In this document: positions 49,050-60,216 of the stretch, one piece after another | Numbering within the stretch: position 1 is the first letter of the stretch | Layout: every line of letters begins with the position of its first letter | From: Pithys albifrons albifrons | Taxonomy: Eukaryota > Chordata > Aves > Passeriformes > Thamnophilidae | Direction: 5' to 3' | Assembly: GCF_047495875.1 (NCBI RefSeq) | Contig: NC_092458.1 | Coordinates: 4,175,939-4,239,938, forward strand | DNA length: 64,000 nucleotides | Made by a program: the position numbers and the translations under genes | The notes under the pieces: model-generated | The model's database searches: none | Told to the model about the DNA's origin: nothing | Seen by the model: only the letters and a program-made list of their open reading frames with translations

Positions 49050-49675
49050 TCCTACTTCAGCAGGAGGGACCAGCTAACCCTGTGTGGGGGTGATCAAAGC
49101 TGTGTATTCTACCCCCTCTATTCATTCCCCAAGGACAATGGGCCATTAGCAGCAGCTGCCCAGGGAGCCATTATCACCTTCACACCCAGCCTGAGGGGGC
49201 GGAGCTGCTAAGGGGCCATCAACAGTTCAATACCCCCTGGCTCCCAGAGTTAATCACCCATTGTGTGAGTCCCCGCCCAGGGGGAGGGACTGGGTGCTCC
49301 CTGAGGGTACATAAGTGGTGGGTAAGAAGACTTTGGTAACTTCTTATCGGATCCAGAGGAGCAGCAGGACCCCGACAGGAGGAGATCACCGCTCTCGCCC
49401 AGACCACAGCCCTTGCCTGCACCAACAGGTTTTTCATTTCCTTTTGCTCTGGACTTGGGGGAACCACAGGGGTCTCAGCACAAGGGCAAACAAACCCCCT
49501 TGGGTTTGTGCCCCAGGACACTGGGTTATACTGCTGGGTTTTTGTGAGTTGAAAGCAATTTCCCTTTTGTGTCAGTGTTGTTATTGTAATATTATTATTA
49601 AATTTTACCTCTGACTTATAATCTCTCTCGTGGTGAGTTCATTTCCCCTGCTGGTTCACCTTTAAACCAGCAGAG
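49050..49675 (+). mobile_element. Family C LTR
   Basis: Better preserved copy of the LTR also seen at 36470-37135. Landmarks: CAGCAGCTGCCCAGGG (49150), CACACCCAGCCTGAGGGGG, the TATA-like GTACATAAG near 49306, CGGATCCAGAGGAGCAGCAGG (split here as CGGATCCAGAGG then AGCAGCAGG), CAACAGGTTTTTC (49424), ATTAAA near 49597, and a terminal hairpin CTGCTGGTT/AACCAGCAG (49650-49675). Orientation comes from the TATA-like box and ATTAAA. The likely left end is TGTGTGGGGG at 49080 or slightly upstream. No matching target duplication was found. A family A2 LTR starts 65 bp downstream. Confidence 0.75.
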
Positions 49676-49740
49676 GAAGTAATTTTGAAGCTAAAAAGAA
49701 GGAGATTCAAAAGTTCTGTTCCTACAAATATATACCATAC

Positions 49741-50336
49741 TTTTATGGGTTTAGCCAAGTAGGCAAAAATTTTAGGTTTTGAAGTTCAGGCTAGGCCTAG
49801 AATTGTCAGCTGACTTGAGCTGGGCTGGGCTATCTGACAGCTGACTTCTTCTAGCCAGTAATGTTGTATTCCCGACCATATTACGACACCATCTCAGAGG
49901 GGTAGGAACTGGTGTGGGAGTGGTTTGTTTCAGTTGCTTCACAGCTGTGGTCCCAGCAATACACTGCCATCCTAGGAGGGATGGGGAGGCCCAAGCCCAG
50001 AGCACCAGCTTACCATCATGTTATCTGAGGGAAGTAAAATGTTTGTTCTTAGCTTTTCTCTCTGCTTAAGTCTGTCTCTGGGAATTGACTTCTCTAGAGT
50101 GATTTGTAGTTAAAATGGTAGAATTTGTGTTTACTGGGAAGTGGGAAGTTATTTCTTGTTATACATAACTTGTGTGTGTGTTATATTGTAGTTTCCTCTT
50201 AATTTTCTCTTTTCTGTATAAATACATATAGTTAGTTTCAGCATAAAACTAGGTTGGAGGATTTTTTCCCTCTCCCTCTTCTTCCCTTTTCACTCTGTCT
50301 TGGACGGTTGGCGTTTTGCCAGCTCAACCCAAAACA
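49741..50336 (+). mobile_element. Solo LTR, family A2
   Basis: This 596-bp copy matches 41900-42527 along its length, including the segment GGAGGGATGGGGAGGCCCAA that family A1 lacks. TATAAATA lies at 50217-50224 and the U5 hairpin TTGGCGTTTTGCCAG near 50309. The first dinucleotide has drifted to TT. The flanks CATAC (49736-49740) and TATAC (50337-50341) match in four of five positions, as expected for a slightly aged duplication, so it is an independent solo LTR. It lacks the internal CCTT-type stretch of 41900-42527 (Ggaggaggaa region shortened) near its 3' end. Confidence 0.85.
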
Positions 50337-50341
50337 TATAC

Positions 50342-53300
50342 TTATATATTAAACTAATTTTAAAAAAAGTAAAACATTTTTATGTATCTGTGTATACTCT
50401 TTTACTTACCTACTTACATTCTGAAAATATATTAAATAAGTTAATTGTGATAACTTTCTTTTGACTCTCAGCATACCACATTAAACATTTAAACCAGAAA
50501 CCAGATACTGAGTATATACTGAAAATATATTGAATTACTTAATTTTCCTTATTTATCAAAAGACAGAGGTCTTAAGGATTCCTTTCCTTTTCTGTCCTTA
50601 ATGAAAGTCAGCTTTTTTTTTCCTATGCAAAAATGCTTCACTGAATAGAAAAACTATGAGGTATTAATTTCATAGAAGTGTAGCAAATTTAATGGAAAAT
50701 TCACTCCAGGAAATGTTTTGGGTTTTTTTTTTGTTTGTTTGTTTGTTTTTTAAAGCCAGAAGTACAAAGACATCAGCAGATGCTGGTAAGGCAATTTCTC
50801 AAACAAGTAATTGCTATTTATTTCAGGAAATTAAAATCAAACAATAGTCAAATAATGCATCAAAGAGTAAAATTCTCTTTAAAATGTATTTTCTTAGCTA
50901 AATACTGTGTGTGGTTCATTGGATAGTGTATAAAGAGCAGCTGTCTCTGCTGGTGCTAAGCTGGGAGGGAATTTGTTTTTATTTCTCTCGAACGATAGGT
51001 TGTGTGTTCCTGAACACTTCTCTTTGATCCACCAATTTTCACCTGTTATACTGTGATTTCATGGATGGATTGCAAAGAGGCTGTACCAGTTAAATTGCCA
51101 AGATAGTCACACAGTGGTTTTCCCAAGAATAAATATTTCAATTTAAAATTCATCAGAAGCTCACTGTGTGCATGAATATTTCTCACAGTTTTAAAAGGCT
51201 ACAGATGGGCTATTTGAAATACAACTAATTATGCAAAGTGCTGGTCACCCCCCACTTTCCTCCAGCCTATGGGAACTAACCACAAGTGTCTGTTTTAAGC
51301 AGTGACCCAGCCTTTTTTCCTGGAGCATTATCAAATTTCTTTGTGGTACCTAACACTCCACCTCTTGGTAAGGTTTCTTGGATCTACTTCTTTTGTAATT
51401 TCTCTGAGATAGTTTCTAGGCATTGATTTGTTTCTTAATACCCCATAATAGCAAAGGAACTCTGCGAGCCAACTGCAGTAGACCTGCAAAGATCACCACT
51501 GACATCTCCATGGTATCTTCAGCCAAATCCTGGAGTTTGAAACATGTCTTGTAGCTTATTTCTGCAAATTTCTCCAGATCTAGCACTTGAACTGTGAAGA
51601 TGGATTTTTAGAGGACATTGTAAAGAAACAAGAAGAAAAATCACTCTGCAATTAGGGCAATAAAAACAATATCCTGCCTTTGGCAAAGAAGCAATTGTAC
51701 ACAAAATCCTGCCTGAAATTTCTTTTCTGTAAAGATCAGTTTTGTCCTCCTGAGGCATCAAAATCTGTATTTGAGACCCATTTTTCCAAGTCAACATTTC
51801 CATGAGCTTTGTGAAGGGTCTCTATGTTAAACATCAATATGAAATATTCCTCTTCCCCACACCTGGAGGGCAAGATGCTTATTGTACTGAGAAGAAAACA
51901 ATTTTCACAGTTATAATACTGATATTTTCTTTTTGCTGTTGTTCCCTTTGTGGTTAAATTCTATTCATTTAGCTCCTCTTCAACATGCAAAATGTGCCAA
52001 AAACTTCTTTCCCTACCTCTTATTCTTCTAATGATGATGAAGTTTTCCCGGTTTATGGGAAACTGTGAATAAGTTAATTCTTGATCATACAGTCACACCT
52101 CCCTTGTTCACAGCAAAATATTTGTTCTATCTAAATCCTGCCTAACTTTTGCAAGTCTACATATTTTCTGCCACCCTGAGTCAGTAGTGGATCAAAACAC
52201 ACCTGTAACTAAACTTTCTCCTTTTTGATAGCAAGAAATCCAACTTGTGTCAAATTTTGAATAAACCAAGGCCTGTCTGTGTGTTCAAATATGTATATGT
52301 TTCAGATATACACAATTTATTCTGAAAAAAATCGCTAAGATTTTCAATGGAAAGCAAAAACTATCCAAATATATATTTATTGCTGTAGACATTGAATACA
52401 ATTATAGCTTAGCTATATATAGGTAAGCTTTCCTTAACACATCCATACAAAATAAATTTTTTTTTCATTGATGCCTGGGGCAGTGTTAGCAATATAAATT
52501 CATGCAGTACAGAACAGTGACCAAAAGCAGCACAGATGATCCTAGTTTCAAGGAGCAGAAAAGAATATGCATACCTGTTGCAGAACTTGTTGTAGTTAGG
52601 GTATTCTTTGTGCCTAGTCAGCTGTTAGGTAGTTTTTGCCTCTGACACGTTAGCTACTGTCAAAATGAGGATATTTTTCTGCTTCTGTTTGACTAGTGTT
52701 TCAGTAACTGACAATAATGCCTCCTCCTTGCTTCAGTGTAACATGAGACACTGCTATCACCTATGTGTAGTCCTTCATAGTGGCATGTGCACTTCTAATA
52801 CATTACTCCCCCCTACCTCCTCCCATGTTTTTCTGTTAGAAAAACAGTGACTGCTAACACAGATGGCATATTTGTTTACTTATTTTCAGTCTTTGCAGCT
52901 ACTTCTCTATTACAAAACTCTCTAGATCCTTATTTGCTGTCAACTTTAAACCAAAATCATTTTCTTGCTAAGCATTGTGGCAAACATTACTTCCTCTCTT
53001 TTAGCTTCATCTCCTTATCTGCATGTACAGATCTTTGTTTTAATTGCTAAAATATTGCCCATTTTTTCATCATAAATTCTCCCATTTGCTCAGATAACTG
53101 CTGCCAAACTGCATCAGAACTAAAGTACATTCACCCTTCCAAACTAAAATTCAGGATACAAAAATATTTCAAAGTGTTTTTTCAACTTCCCTTTGATGTC
53201 TAAGAGCATTTCTATACATTAATAAGTGAAGACTGTTCAGATTAATAAAAGTTGTTTCCTGATGTCATAACTAAGACACACCTCTCAGTAGTTTGAGTCT

Positions 53301-53755
53301 TTTCAAAAGAAATAAAAATGTGCTGTTTTCTTTATACCCATAAAGTTTCTTCATAAAAATGTAATTACATATGCACATACTTAGAATATCATTAAATTGA
53401 TCTAATTTGAATAACTGGGGCTAAGACCTACAAGAAACTTCTCAGTTCCCCTTTATAAGCAGTAGAAAGACATAAGGCATGATTATTTTAATCTAAAATA
53501 GATATTTAAATTACTCCATGTGTTGTGTGCTGTAAAAGCACTGTGTCTCTCCCTTGATTATAAAAGGATGGATAAGACAGCTGAGGTGTCTGGCTCAAAA
53601 CTGAGCATCTCTCTGTAGACATTCACAATTAGATTAATTACTTTCCATCTGTCATATTTCAAAAAGACAGAAAAGAAGATAAATCTTCCCTTTCAGCCCC
53701 AATAAAACCTGGTTTTATATACTCATCTTGCTGTCCTTGAGGAAGCTCCCATATA
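50342..53755. other. 3.4-kb AT-rich non-coding stretch
   Basis: No gene or transposon recognised. TTTG units lie at 50729-50748. Open frames are at most 94 codons and lack domain signatures. Confidence 0.55.
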
Positions 53756-54475
53756 TCATAGAATCCTAGTGCAAGCCCCCTGCAATAAACTTCCCTGCAT
53801 CTTCCACTAGATCAGGTAGCTGAGAGCCCCATCCACCTGGACCTAGAACATTTCGTAGGACAGGGCATCCAGCACCTCTCTGGGCAACCTATTCCAGTGT
53901 TTTACTACCCTCACTGTAAAAAGCTTTTTTCTTGTATCTAATCTAAACCTGCACTCTTTCAATTTAAAGCCATTCTCCTTTGCCTTATCACTAAGGCAAG
54001 AAGTAAGGGCAGTTGTAAGAAGTGCCTCTCCAACTATCTTGTGGACTCCCTTAAGTCCTAACAGGCTGCTATAAGCTCTCCCTAGTGTCTTTTCTTCTCC
54101 AGGCTGAGGAACCTCAACTTTCTAAGGCCTCATAAAAGAGGTGTTGCATCCCTCTAATTATCTTTGTGAACCTCCTCTGGACCCACTCCAACACCTCCAT
54201 ATGCTTCTCATGTTGGGGACCCCAGAACTGAACGGTACTCCAGGTGGGATCTCACAAGAGCAGAGCAGAGGGGAAGAATCTCCTCTTTTGACCCCCTGTC
54301 CATGCTGGTTTTGATGCAGCCCAGGACACAATTGGCTTTCTGGGCTGTGAGCACACACTGTGGAATCGTGTCAGGCCTCTCATCAACCACTAATCAAAGT
54401 TCTTCATAGCAGGACTTATCTCAGTCCCTTCATCCCCCCAGCCTGTATTCATACTGGTGCAGGACCTTGGTACAT
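53756..54475 (-). mobile_element. CR1 LINE 3' fragment (end of ORF2 plus 3' UTR)
   Basis: The low-coordinate end ATCATAGAATCCTAG is the reverse complement of the CR1 3' terminus. Read on the minus strand, ORF2 gives TIPQCVLTAQKANCVLGCIK, then ALVRSHLEYRSVLGSP, the conserved C-terminal segment of CR1 reverse transcriptase. It is 5'-truncated near 54475 at the sequence equivalent to AAGGTCCTGCACC. Stops and shifts occur further 3'. The length, about 720 bp, is usual for truncated CR1. Confidence 0.92.
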
Positions 54476-55326
54476 GAGAAAAATTATGTCCTACCCATGT
54501 GGTGTTATTTGACTGCATGTGGAGTGATAGCCCTGATGAGCCTGGATGGGTTGAGGGAAACACCTCAGCCCCCTGGAGGGGTGCTCGCAGCCGAGGACAA
54601 AAGTTTTCAAACTGATCCGATTACCAAAGGATGGAGTGTTAAAAAATGACACGGCCCCCCTTTGCAATATCTGCTATAACCACTCAAGGAGCCACCACCC
54701 TCAGGCATGTGTATCAACCCCCCAAAAGATTGACTTTAGTCACACAACAACTTGAAGGAAAAAAAAAGGTATAAAAAGAGATGCAGTTTTAACGGCTGGA
54801 GAGAGGGAGGAATGCCATCATCTCTGTTGTGGTAGCTGCTGGCAGCTTTGTCCTGCCTCCTCCTACCTCCTGGAACAATGTAGGGGTAAAGGAGACCATA
54901 TGCTTTCCATTTTTCTACTTTACTTTCTTAACTTTACTTTCTTACAAAGCTTATTCCTTTATACATTCTATCTTACATCTTATGCTAACAGTTGTTTTGC
55001 ACCTCCTTTCCTGTGTTGTGCTATCTTAATACTAATAACAGTAATTTGCTTTACACTTTGCTACTTCATATTAGTTATTGTTTTCTTTTGCAATATGCAG
55101 TTTCTTTTTCAACATGTGTGTTGATAAGAAGCAGTTCTGCTCTTTCCTTTAGCTTTGTGTTACAGAGTGGTGTGCAAGCTATTTTGTTGTCCTACGTTAT
55201 TGAACGAGTGTCTAGATAAGTGTTTTAGGTGGCTGTGTTTTTAGTTAGTAGTTCTTTATTGCTAGTTTTTGTCTGTCGTGAAAATGGGATACACTGCTGT
55301 ATTGAAACTTGAGTTTGATATTCCTG
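54476..55326 (+). mobile_element. Unidentified LTR-like element, left part
   Basis: Starting directly after the CR1 5' truncation point, this region shows a promoter-like TATAAAAAG at 54770-54778 followed by a GC-richer segment (GCTGGCAGCTTTGTCCTGCC, 54838-54857), then a long T-rich tract. That layout resembles U3, R and U5 of an avian LTR, and the region is interrupted by a family A1 solo LTR at 55327. The right part would be 55945 to about 56100. I could not define TG/CA ends or a target duplication, so identity is uncertain. Confidence 0.4.
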
Positions 55327-55944
55327 TGTCCTGGGTTGAGCTGGCAAAACACCAACTGTCCAGGACAGAGTGAAAGGGTTCCTCCTCCCCCCAACCAGCC
55401 AAGGGAAAAAGAACAGAAAGAGAAAAGAAAAACTCTCAAAACCAGGTTTATGCTGAAACTAACTACATGTATTTATACAGAGAAGAGAATATTAAGAGGA
55501 AACTACAATATAACACACACTTACACAAGTTATGCATATATATAACAAGGAATAACTTCCCACTCCCCAATTAATACAAAGCCCATTACTCTAAATTCAT
55601 AAGCACTCCAAAAGACACTCAGCAAGAAAGTATAACAACAAAATATTTCTACTTCCCTGACTGCAAACAAAATGCAAGCACAGGCAACAGGAGCAGGGCC
55701 TAGCATAGTAGAGAAGCTGCTAGATGTCCTCCTCTTAGTGCAGCCATGATGGAACTAACCAAGCCACTCCCACACACTGGATTTTACCCCCTTTGAGATG
55801 ATGTAGTATGGAATGGAATACAATATTATTGGCTGGAAGAAGTCAGCTGTTAGCTAGCTCAGCCCAGCTTAAATCAGCTGACAATCCTAGGCCTAGCTGA
55901 ACTTTAAAACTTAAATTTAGGCCCATCTGGCTAAACCCATAACA
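55327..55944 (-). mobile_element. Solo LTR, family A1 (618 bp)
   Basis: Plus-strand ends are TGTCCTGGG and CCCATAACA, flanked by the exact 5-bp duplication TCCTG (55322-55326 and 55945-55949). The TATA box TATAAATA is at 55470-55477 (minus strand). It shares the A1 segment for CCATCATGGCTGCACTAAG (here near 55737-55755) with the copies at 58248 and 59587. It sits inside a T-rich LTR-like element and is therefore the younger of the two. Confidence 0.93.
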
Positions 55945-56110
55945 TCCTGTCTCTGTAAAATGTGTTTTGTGCTGGTTTCCATTTGGGGTCTTTGCTATCA
56001 ATTAAATACAATCTTGCAGCTAAACGTTATCACTGGCAACGCAAACCCCACAATAACTGTCACATACTTGTATTAATAAATGTTATTTTGGGACATGTTG
56101 TGGGAAAAGT
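55945..56110 (+). mobile_element. Unidentified LTR-like element, right part
   Basis: Continuation of the element begun at 54476, resuming after the nested solo LTR with the TCCTG duplication. It contains ATTAAA (about 56001) and AATAAA (56077-56082), possible polyadenylation signals. The end is undefined. Confidence 0.3.
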
Positions 56111-56116
56111 TCTTTT

Positions 56117-56602
56117 CTAGCTATTAAGTGTGGCTTCAAAAGCAGAGGTTAGAAATCCATCCAGACTATGTTCTGTCCAGCAGTTCAGCAGGCAGTGCTT
56201 TGTTAATAAGCCTCTAATTTTCTTGAAGCGCTTATTTACCTGATAAGTTCTCCCTGGCTTAAGTGTTGGCTTCATATCAGAGGTCAGAAACCCTTCCAAC
56301 CTGTGTGCTGTCTGTAGTTGATAGGCAGTGTTGGGAACATAAGGATCTGATTGTCTGGAGGTGCTTATTGCTAATAATTTCTTATTAATACAGTTAAGAC
56401 TAGAAATCTTTGCATTTCTGTCTCCCTCCTCCCTTTCACGTGACACTGAACCTGCTTTGATGTTTTCATGGAGATCAGAAATAAGCTTTTGAATCAAATC
56501 TCCAGATTGCTCCCCTTGCTGTGTCCTTTTTTGCACTATAGAACAGTCATGGAATATATAAACTGGATTCCTTTCAGATGAAACTGGGCAAGACAAGGTG
56601 CT
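56117..56602 (-). other. Open frame of about 160 codons without ATG, over a tandem duplication
   Basis: This is the longest open frame in the window outside simple repeats. It is closed upstream by a TGA at 56603-56605 and ends in TAG at 56117-56119. No ATG lies in its first hundred codons. A splice-acceptor-like CTTGTCTTGCCCAG precedes VSSERNP, so a terminal exon is conceivable. The C-terminal half contains two related segments 45 residues apart, LEGFLTSDMKPTL and LDGFLTSAFEATL. No family recognised. In DNA this AT-rich, one frame of this length somewhere in 64 kb is not surprising. Confidence 0.25.
56125..56386. repeat. Diverged tandem duplication, 135-bp unit
   Basis: Two copies, 56125-56259 and 56260-56386. 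Both start TAAGTGTKGGCTTCA-like, share AGAGGTYAGAAA, GGCAGTG and GCTTATT, and have diverged by many substitutions. The unit length is a multiple of three, so the minus-strand frame passes through both copies. Confidence 0.8.
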
Positions 56603-58242
56603 TCAAAAGCACACCTAATTCTAGCTGCAAATAGAAATTTAGTCTGTGGGTCTAAGCTGAAATCCATGGTACTCCAACAGAAAAGTCTTTGGGAAGCTTG
56701 CATAACTGGATCTCACCACCCTGCTTCCCTTGATCCACATTGATTGCTGTGCACAGCTTTCTGCACAAGAAATGCGTATATTGCTAAGGCTTTGGCCAGA
56801 AGAAAAGCAATCAAATGTCTGATTACTTCAGGAACACTAGATGACAATTCATTGACGTCTGTTGTATTCTGGATATGAAGGATTCCCCTAAAAATATGTC
56901 TGTATTTGACATTTTGTTATAAACTGACATTATTGGTGCTTAACTTTTGTTATTTTTTCTTAGGAATGAGCTCTGAGCTTACTCTTTCTGTTCATTCAAT
57001 CTCTGTTGTAAACATTCAATGACTAATCTACAACCACATTTCATGAATCTATATAAGAAAATCTCTCAAGTCAATGTATCCTTGGGGAATTATGCTAGAG
57101 TCAAGGAGAAAGGGATCACTACTGCATGATTTTTTTTTAATTTAATACTGTACTTGCAAGAACTGTGCCATCTTCTTCTATAGCCATTAACTACAGCTGC
57201 CTGCATCTGACATCCTCTCCTTTTAAACCTATTCCCAATGCTCTTTTTTAATGTTGAAGATAAAATCTGGACCAACATTTTTACACTTCTTATCTGCCTC
57301 CCTACTTTTAAAAATTGCCCTTGTAAGAATCTCTCTTCATCCTTGTAATTTCACTCACAATATAAATTCCAATAAATGTTATTTAGATCGAAAATTGAAT
57401 TAATATATTCCACAAACTATCTTGAAACAAGGTGTAAGTGAAAAATGTATAAAACAAAAGCTTTCTTAAATAGTATGACCAGATCACTCAGTTCTCTACT
57501 TTCCTGCACAATTAGTAAGAGTTTCTGTAAAGACAGTTAATCTTTTTATCAGAAAAAAAAATGGAGGCAGAAATAAAAAATACTACTAGTCATAAAATAT
57601 AAACCAATCTTGACAATAAAAAAAAAAGAAAAAAGACATTTTAGTTGAAAACTCTATTTCTCCTTGTAGGAACGTTAAATCCTTTCCTTTTTCTGAGAGA
57701 GCACGAAATTGAAGTAAAAATGCCTTCAGTTTCTATTCTTACACAATTTATAGTGGTTTGCATTTTAATTTTTATCCATTTAATTCCTGGTCTTTTTGTT
57801 GTTGTTGTTTTGATAGGCTAATTCTGAGATGAGTGATTTTATTAAATGCTTATTTGTCTGATATAAATCCACAGTGTTCTTCTTGATTCTCAAACAGACT
57901 TAACCAAAAAACATACCGTGTTCTAGACTTAAAAACTGTGTAATTGAAATCAAGTGTGGTTTGATTGTTGCTTTTTTCTGTAGTAAGCCCAGTGGAATTA
58001 TCCCCAAAACAGTATTTGGAGGTATTTCAGATCTGTGGAAAGGGAACAACTTCTGCCCAAAACAGCATGGACTGGAGGATGAACCAAGCCCTAATCATAT
58101 AGTTCCTGTTTGTTTCTACTGCAATTGTTTCCAACAACTTTGACAGTTCAATTCAGTTGAACCAATACTCATTCATAAAGAAAATTTTGACTCTTCATGA
58201 GGTTGTCTTGCAAACTAAAATCCATAAATTCAGAGAATGTTT
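56603..58242. other. AT-rich non-coding stretch
   Basis: No gene or transposon recognised. TTG units lie near 57799-57811. Confidence 0.55.
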
Positions 58243-58247
58243 CCATG

Positions 58248-58867
58248 TGTTATGGGTTTAGCCAAGTAGGCCGAGAAGTTAGGCTTTAAAGTTCAGATTA
58301 GGCCTGAAATTGTCAGATGACTTGAGCTGGGCTGAGCTAGCTAACAGCTGACTTCTTCCAGCCAATAATATTGTATTCCATACCATACTACATCATCTCA
58401 AAGGGGGTAAAATCCAGTGTGTGGGAGTGGCTTGGTTAGTTCCATCATGGCTGCACTAAGAGGAGGACATCTGGCAGCTCCTCTACTATGCTAGACCCTG
58501 CTTCTGTTGCCTCTGCTTGCATTTTGTTTGCATTCAGGGAAGTAGAAATATTTTGTTGTTATACTTTCTCTTTCTTGCTGAGTGTCTTTTGGAGTGCTTA
58601 TGAATTTAGAGTAATGGGCTTTGTATTAATTGGGGAGTGGGAAGTTATTCCTTGTTATATGTAACTTGTGTGGGTCTGTGTTATATTGTAGTTTCCTCTT
58701 AATTTTTCTCTTTTCTGTATAAATACATGTAGTTAGTTTCAGCATAAACCTGCTTTGAGGGTTTTTCTTTCCTCTCCCTCTTCTTTTCCCCTTAGCTGGT
58801 TGGGGGAGGAGGAACCCTTTTCACTCTGTCCTGGACAGTTGGCATTTTGCCAGCTCAACCCAGGAAA
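58248..58867 (+). mobile_element. Solo LTR, family A1 (620 bp)
   Basis: The element starts TGTTATGGGTTTAGCC and ends AACCCAGGAAA (expected CCCAGGACA, one change). The exact 5-bp duplication CCATG lies at 58243-58247 and 58868-58872. TATAAATA is at 58718-58725, and the U5 hairpin TTGGCATTTTGCCAG lies near 58840. It is nearly identical to 59587-60211: the first 130 bp are the same apart from the region around the CTTCC/CTACT difference. It is among the youngest insertions in this window. Confidence 0.95.
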
Positions 58868-58872
58868 CCATG

Positions 58873-59581
58873 TTCATCTAACCTGTTGTTTTATTCACAT
58901 ATACTAAAAAAGTAAATTAAAAATAAGAGTTTTCAGAAATCTGTGAAAGCCATAGTAGGTTAGCAGTGCCAGTCCTGCCTCGTGTCACCACATAATGGTA
59001 CCCTAAGCCTATCTATTAAACCTTCCCTTCCAAACATCATGCTTACAAAGCAACTGAGAAAGAATACTACTCACTAAGAAGAAAAGAAGGAATACTTCAT
59101 ACTAAGAAGAAAAAGTGCTTCTCTTCTCCTGGTTTCACAAGCCTGTCCCAAGTCTTTATTTGCACATTTCACTATTTTTCAGGGATCCTCTGTTTATCTC
59201 GAGAAGCCTACTGCTGCACATAATAGAGATACCAATTCCAAAAATGTATTTGCTCATAAGTTTCATTTTAAGAACCAAACTTCTGTGAAAAAAAGAACAA
59301 TCTAGCATTTTAATATGGGGTTTGTGGATTTTCTTCTTCATAAAGTTAGGGATGCTTGCTCCTGTTCCATGCTGCAACGCACACCCAGCCATTGCCTTCA
59401 CAGTCATTGCCTTGAACTCTCAAAGAAGCTCATATGAAGAACACTGAGCCCTATTTACCACAGTCTGCACAACAGCAAAAGACACTCTATGGTAGTAGAG
59501 CACCATGAATAAAAACCCACTTTGGTCAAGAGTTATATAAAAAGGCAAGTCACATTTTGCACAGTAGATCCAAGAGTCTTC
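58873..59581. other. Spacer between two A1 LTRs
   Basis: 709 bp of AT-rich DNA without retroviral motifs; no gag or pol remnant was seen. Confidence 0.7.
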
Positions 59582-59586
59582 CTGTG

Positions 59587-60211
59587 TGTTATGGGTTTAG
59601 CCAAGTAGGCCGAGAAGTTAGGCTTTAAAGTTCAGATTAGGCCTGAAATTGTCAGATGACTTGAGCTGGGCTGAGCTAGCTAACAGCTGACTACTTCTAG
59701 CCAATAATATTGTATTCCATACCATACTACATCATCTCAAAGGGGGTAAAATCCAGTGTGTGGGAGTGGCTTGGTTAGTTCCACCATGGCTGCACTAAGA
59801 GGAGGACATCTGGCAGCTCCTCTGCTATGCTGGGCCCTGCTCCTGTTGCCTGTGCTTGCATTTTGTTTGCATTCAGGGAAGTAGAGATACTTTGTTGTTA
59901 TACTTTCTCTTTCTTGCTGAGTGTCTTTTGGAGTGCCTACGAATTTAGAGTAATGGGCTTTGTATTAACTGGGGAGTGGGAAGTTATTCCTTGTTATATA
60001 TATGTAACTTGTGTAAGTGTGTGTTATATTGTAGTTCTCTCTTAGTTGTCTCTTCTCTTTATAAATACATGTAGTTAGTTTCAGCATAAACCTGCTTTGA
60101 GGGTTTTCTTTCCTTTCTCCCTCCTCTCTTTCCTTGTCTGGTTGGGGGGGGGGAGGAACCCTTTTCACCCTGTCCTGGACAGTTGGCGATTTGCCAGCTC
60201 AACCCAGCACA
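59587..60211 (+). mobile_element. Solo LTR, family A1 (625 bp)
   Basis: Starts TGTTATGGGTTTAGCC and ends AACCCAGCACA, with the exact 5-bp duplication CTGTG at 59582-59586 and 60212-60216. TATAAATA is at 60060-60067. A G-run of ten bases lies near 60144-60153. It has the same orientation and subfamily as the copy 719 bp upstream but its own target duplication, so it integrated separately. The 72-codon frame inside it is unlikely to be a gene. Confidence 0.95.
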
Positions 60212-60216
60212 CTGTG

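Noticed and set aside
41900..50336. Full provirus bounded by the two A2 LTRs in the same orientation, 7.2 kb apart
   Set aside because: The 49741 copy has its own near-matching flanks, the outer flanks (CAAAG and TATAC) do not match, and the interval contains unrelated LTRs and AT-rich DNA with no gag, pol or env.
58248..60211. A short provirus made of the two A1 LTRs
   Set aside because: Each LTR has a distinct exact target duplication, and the 709-bp spacer has no primer-binding site or retroviral reading frame.
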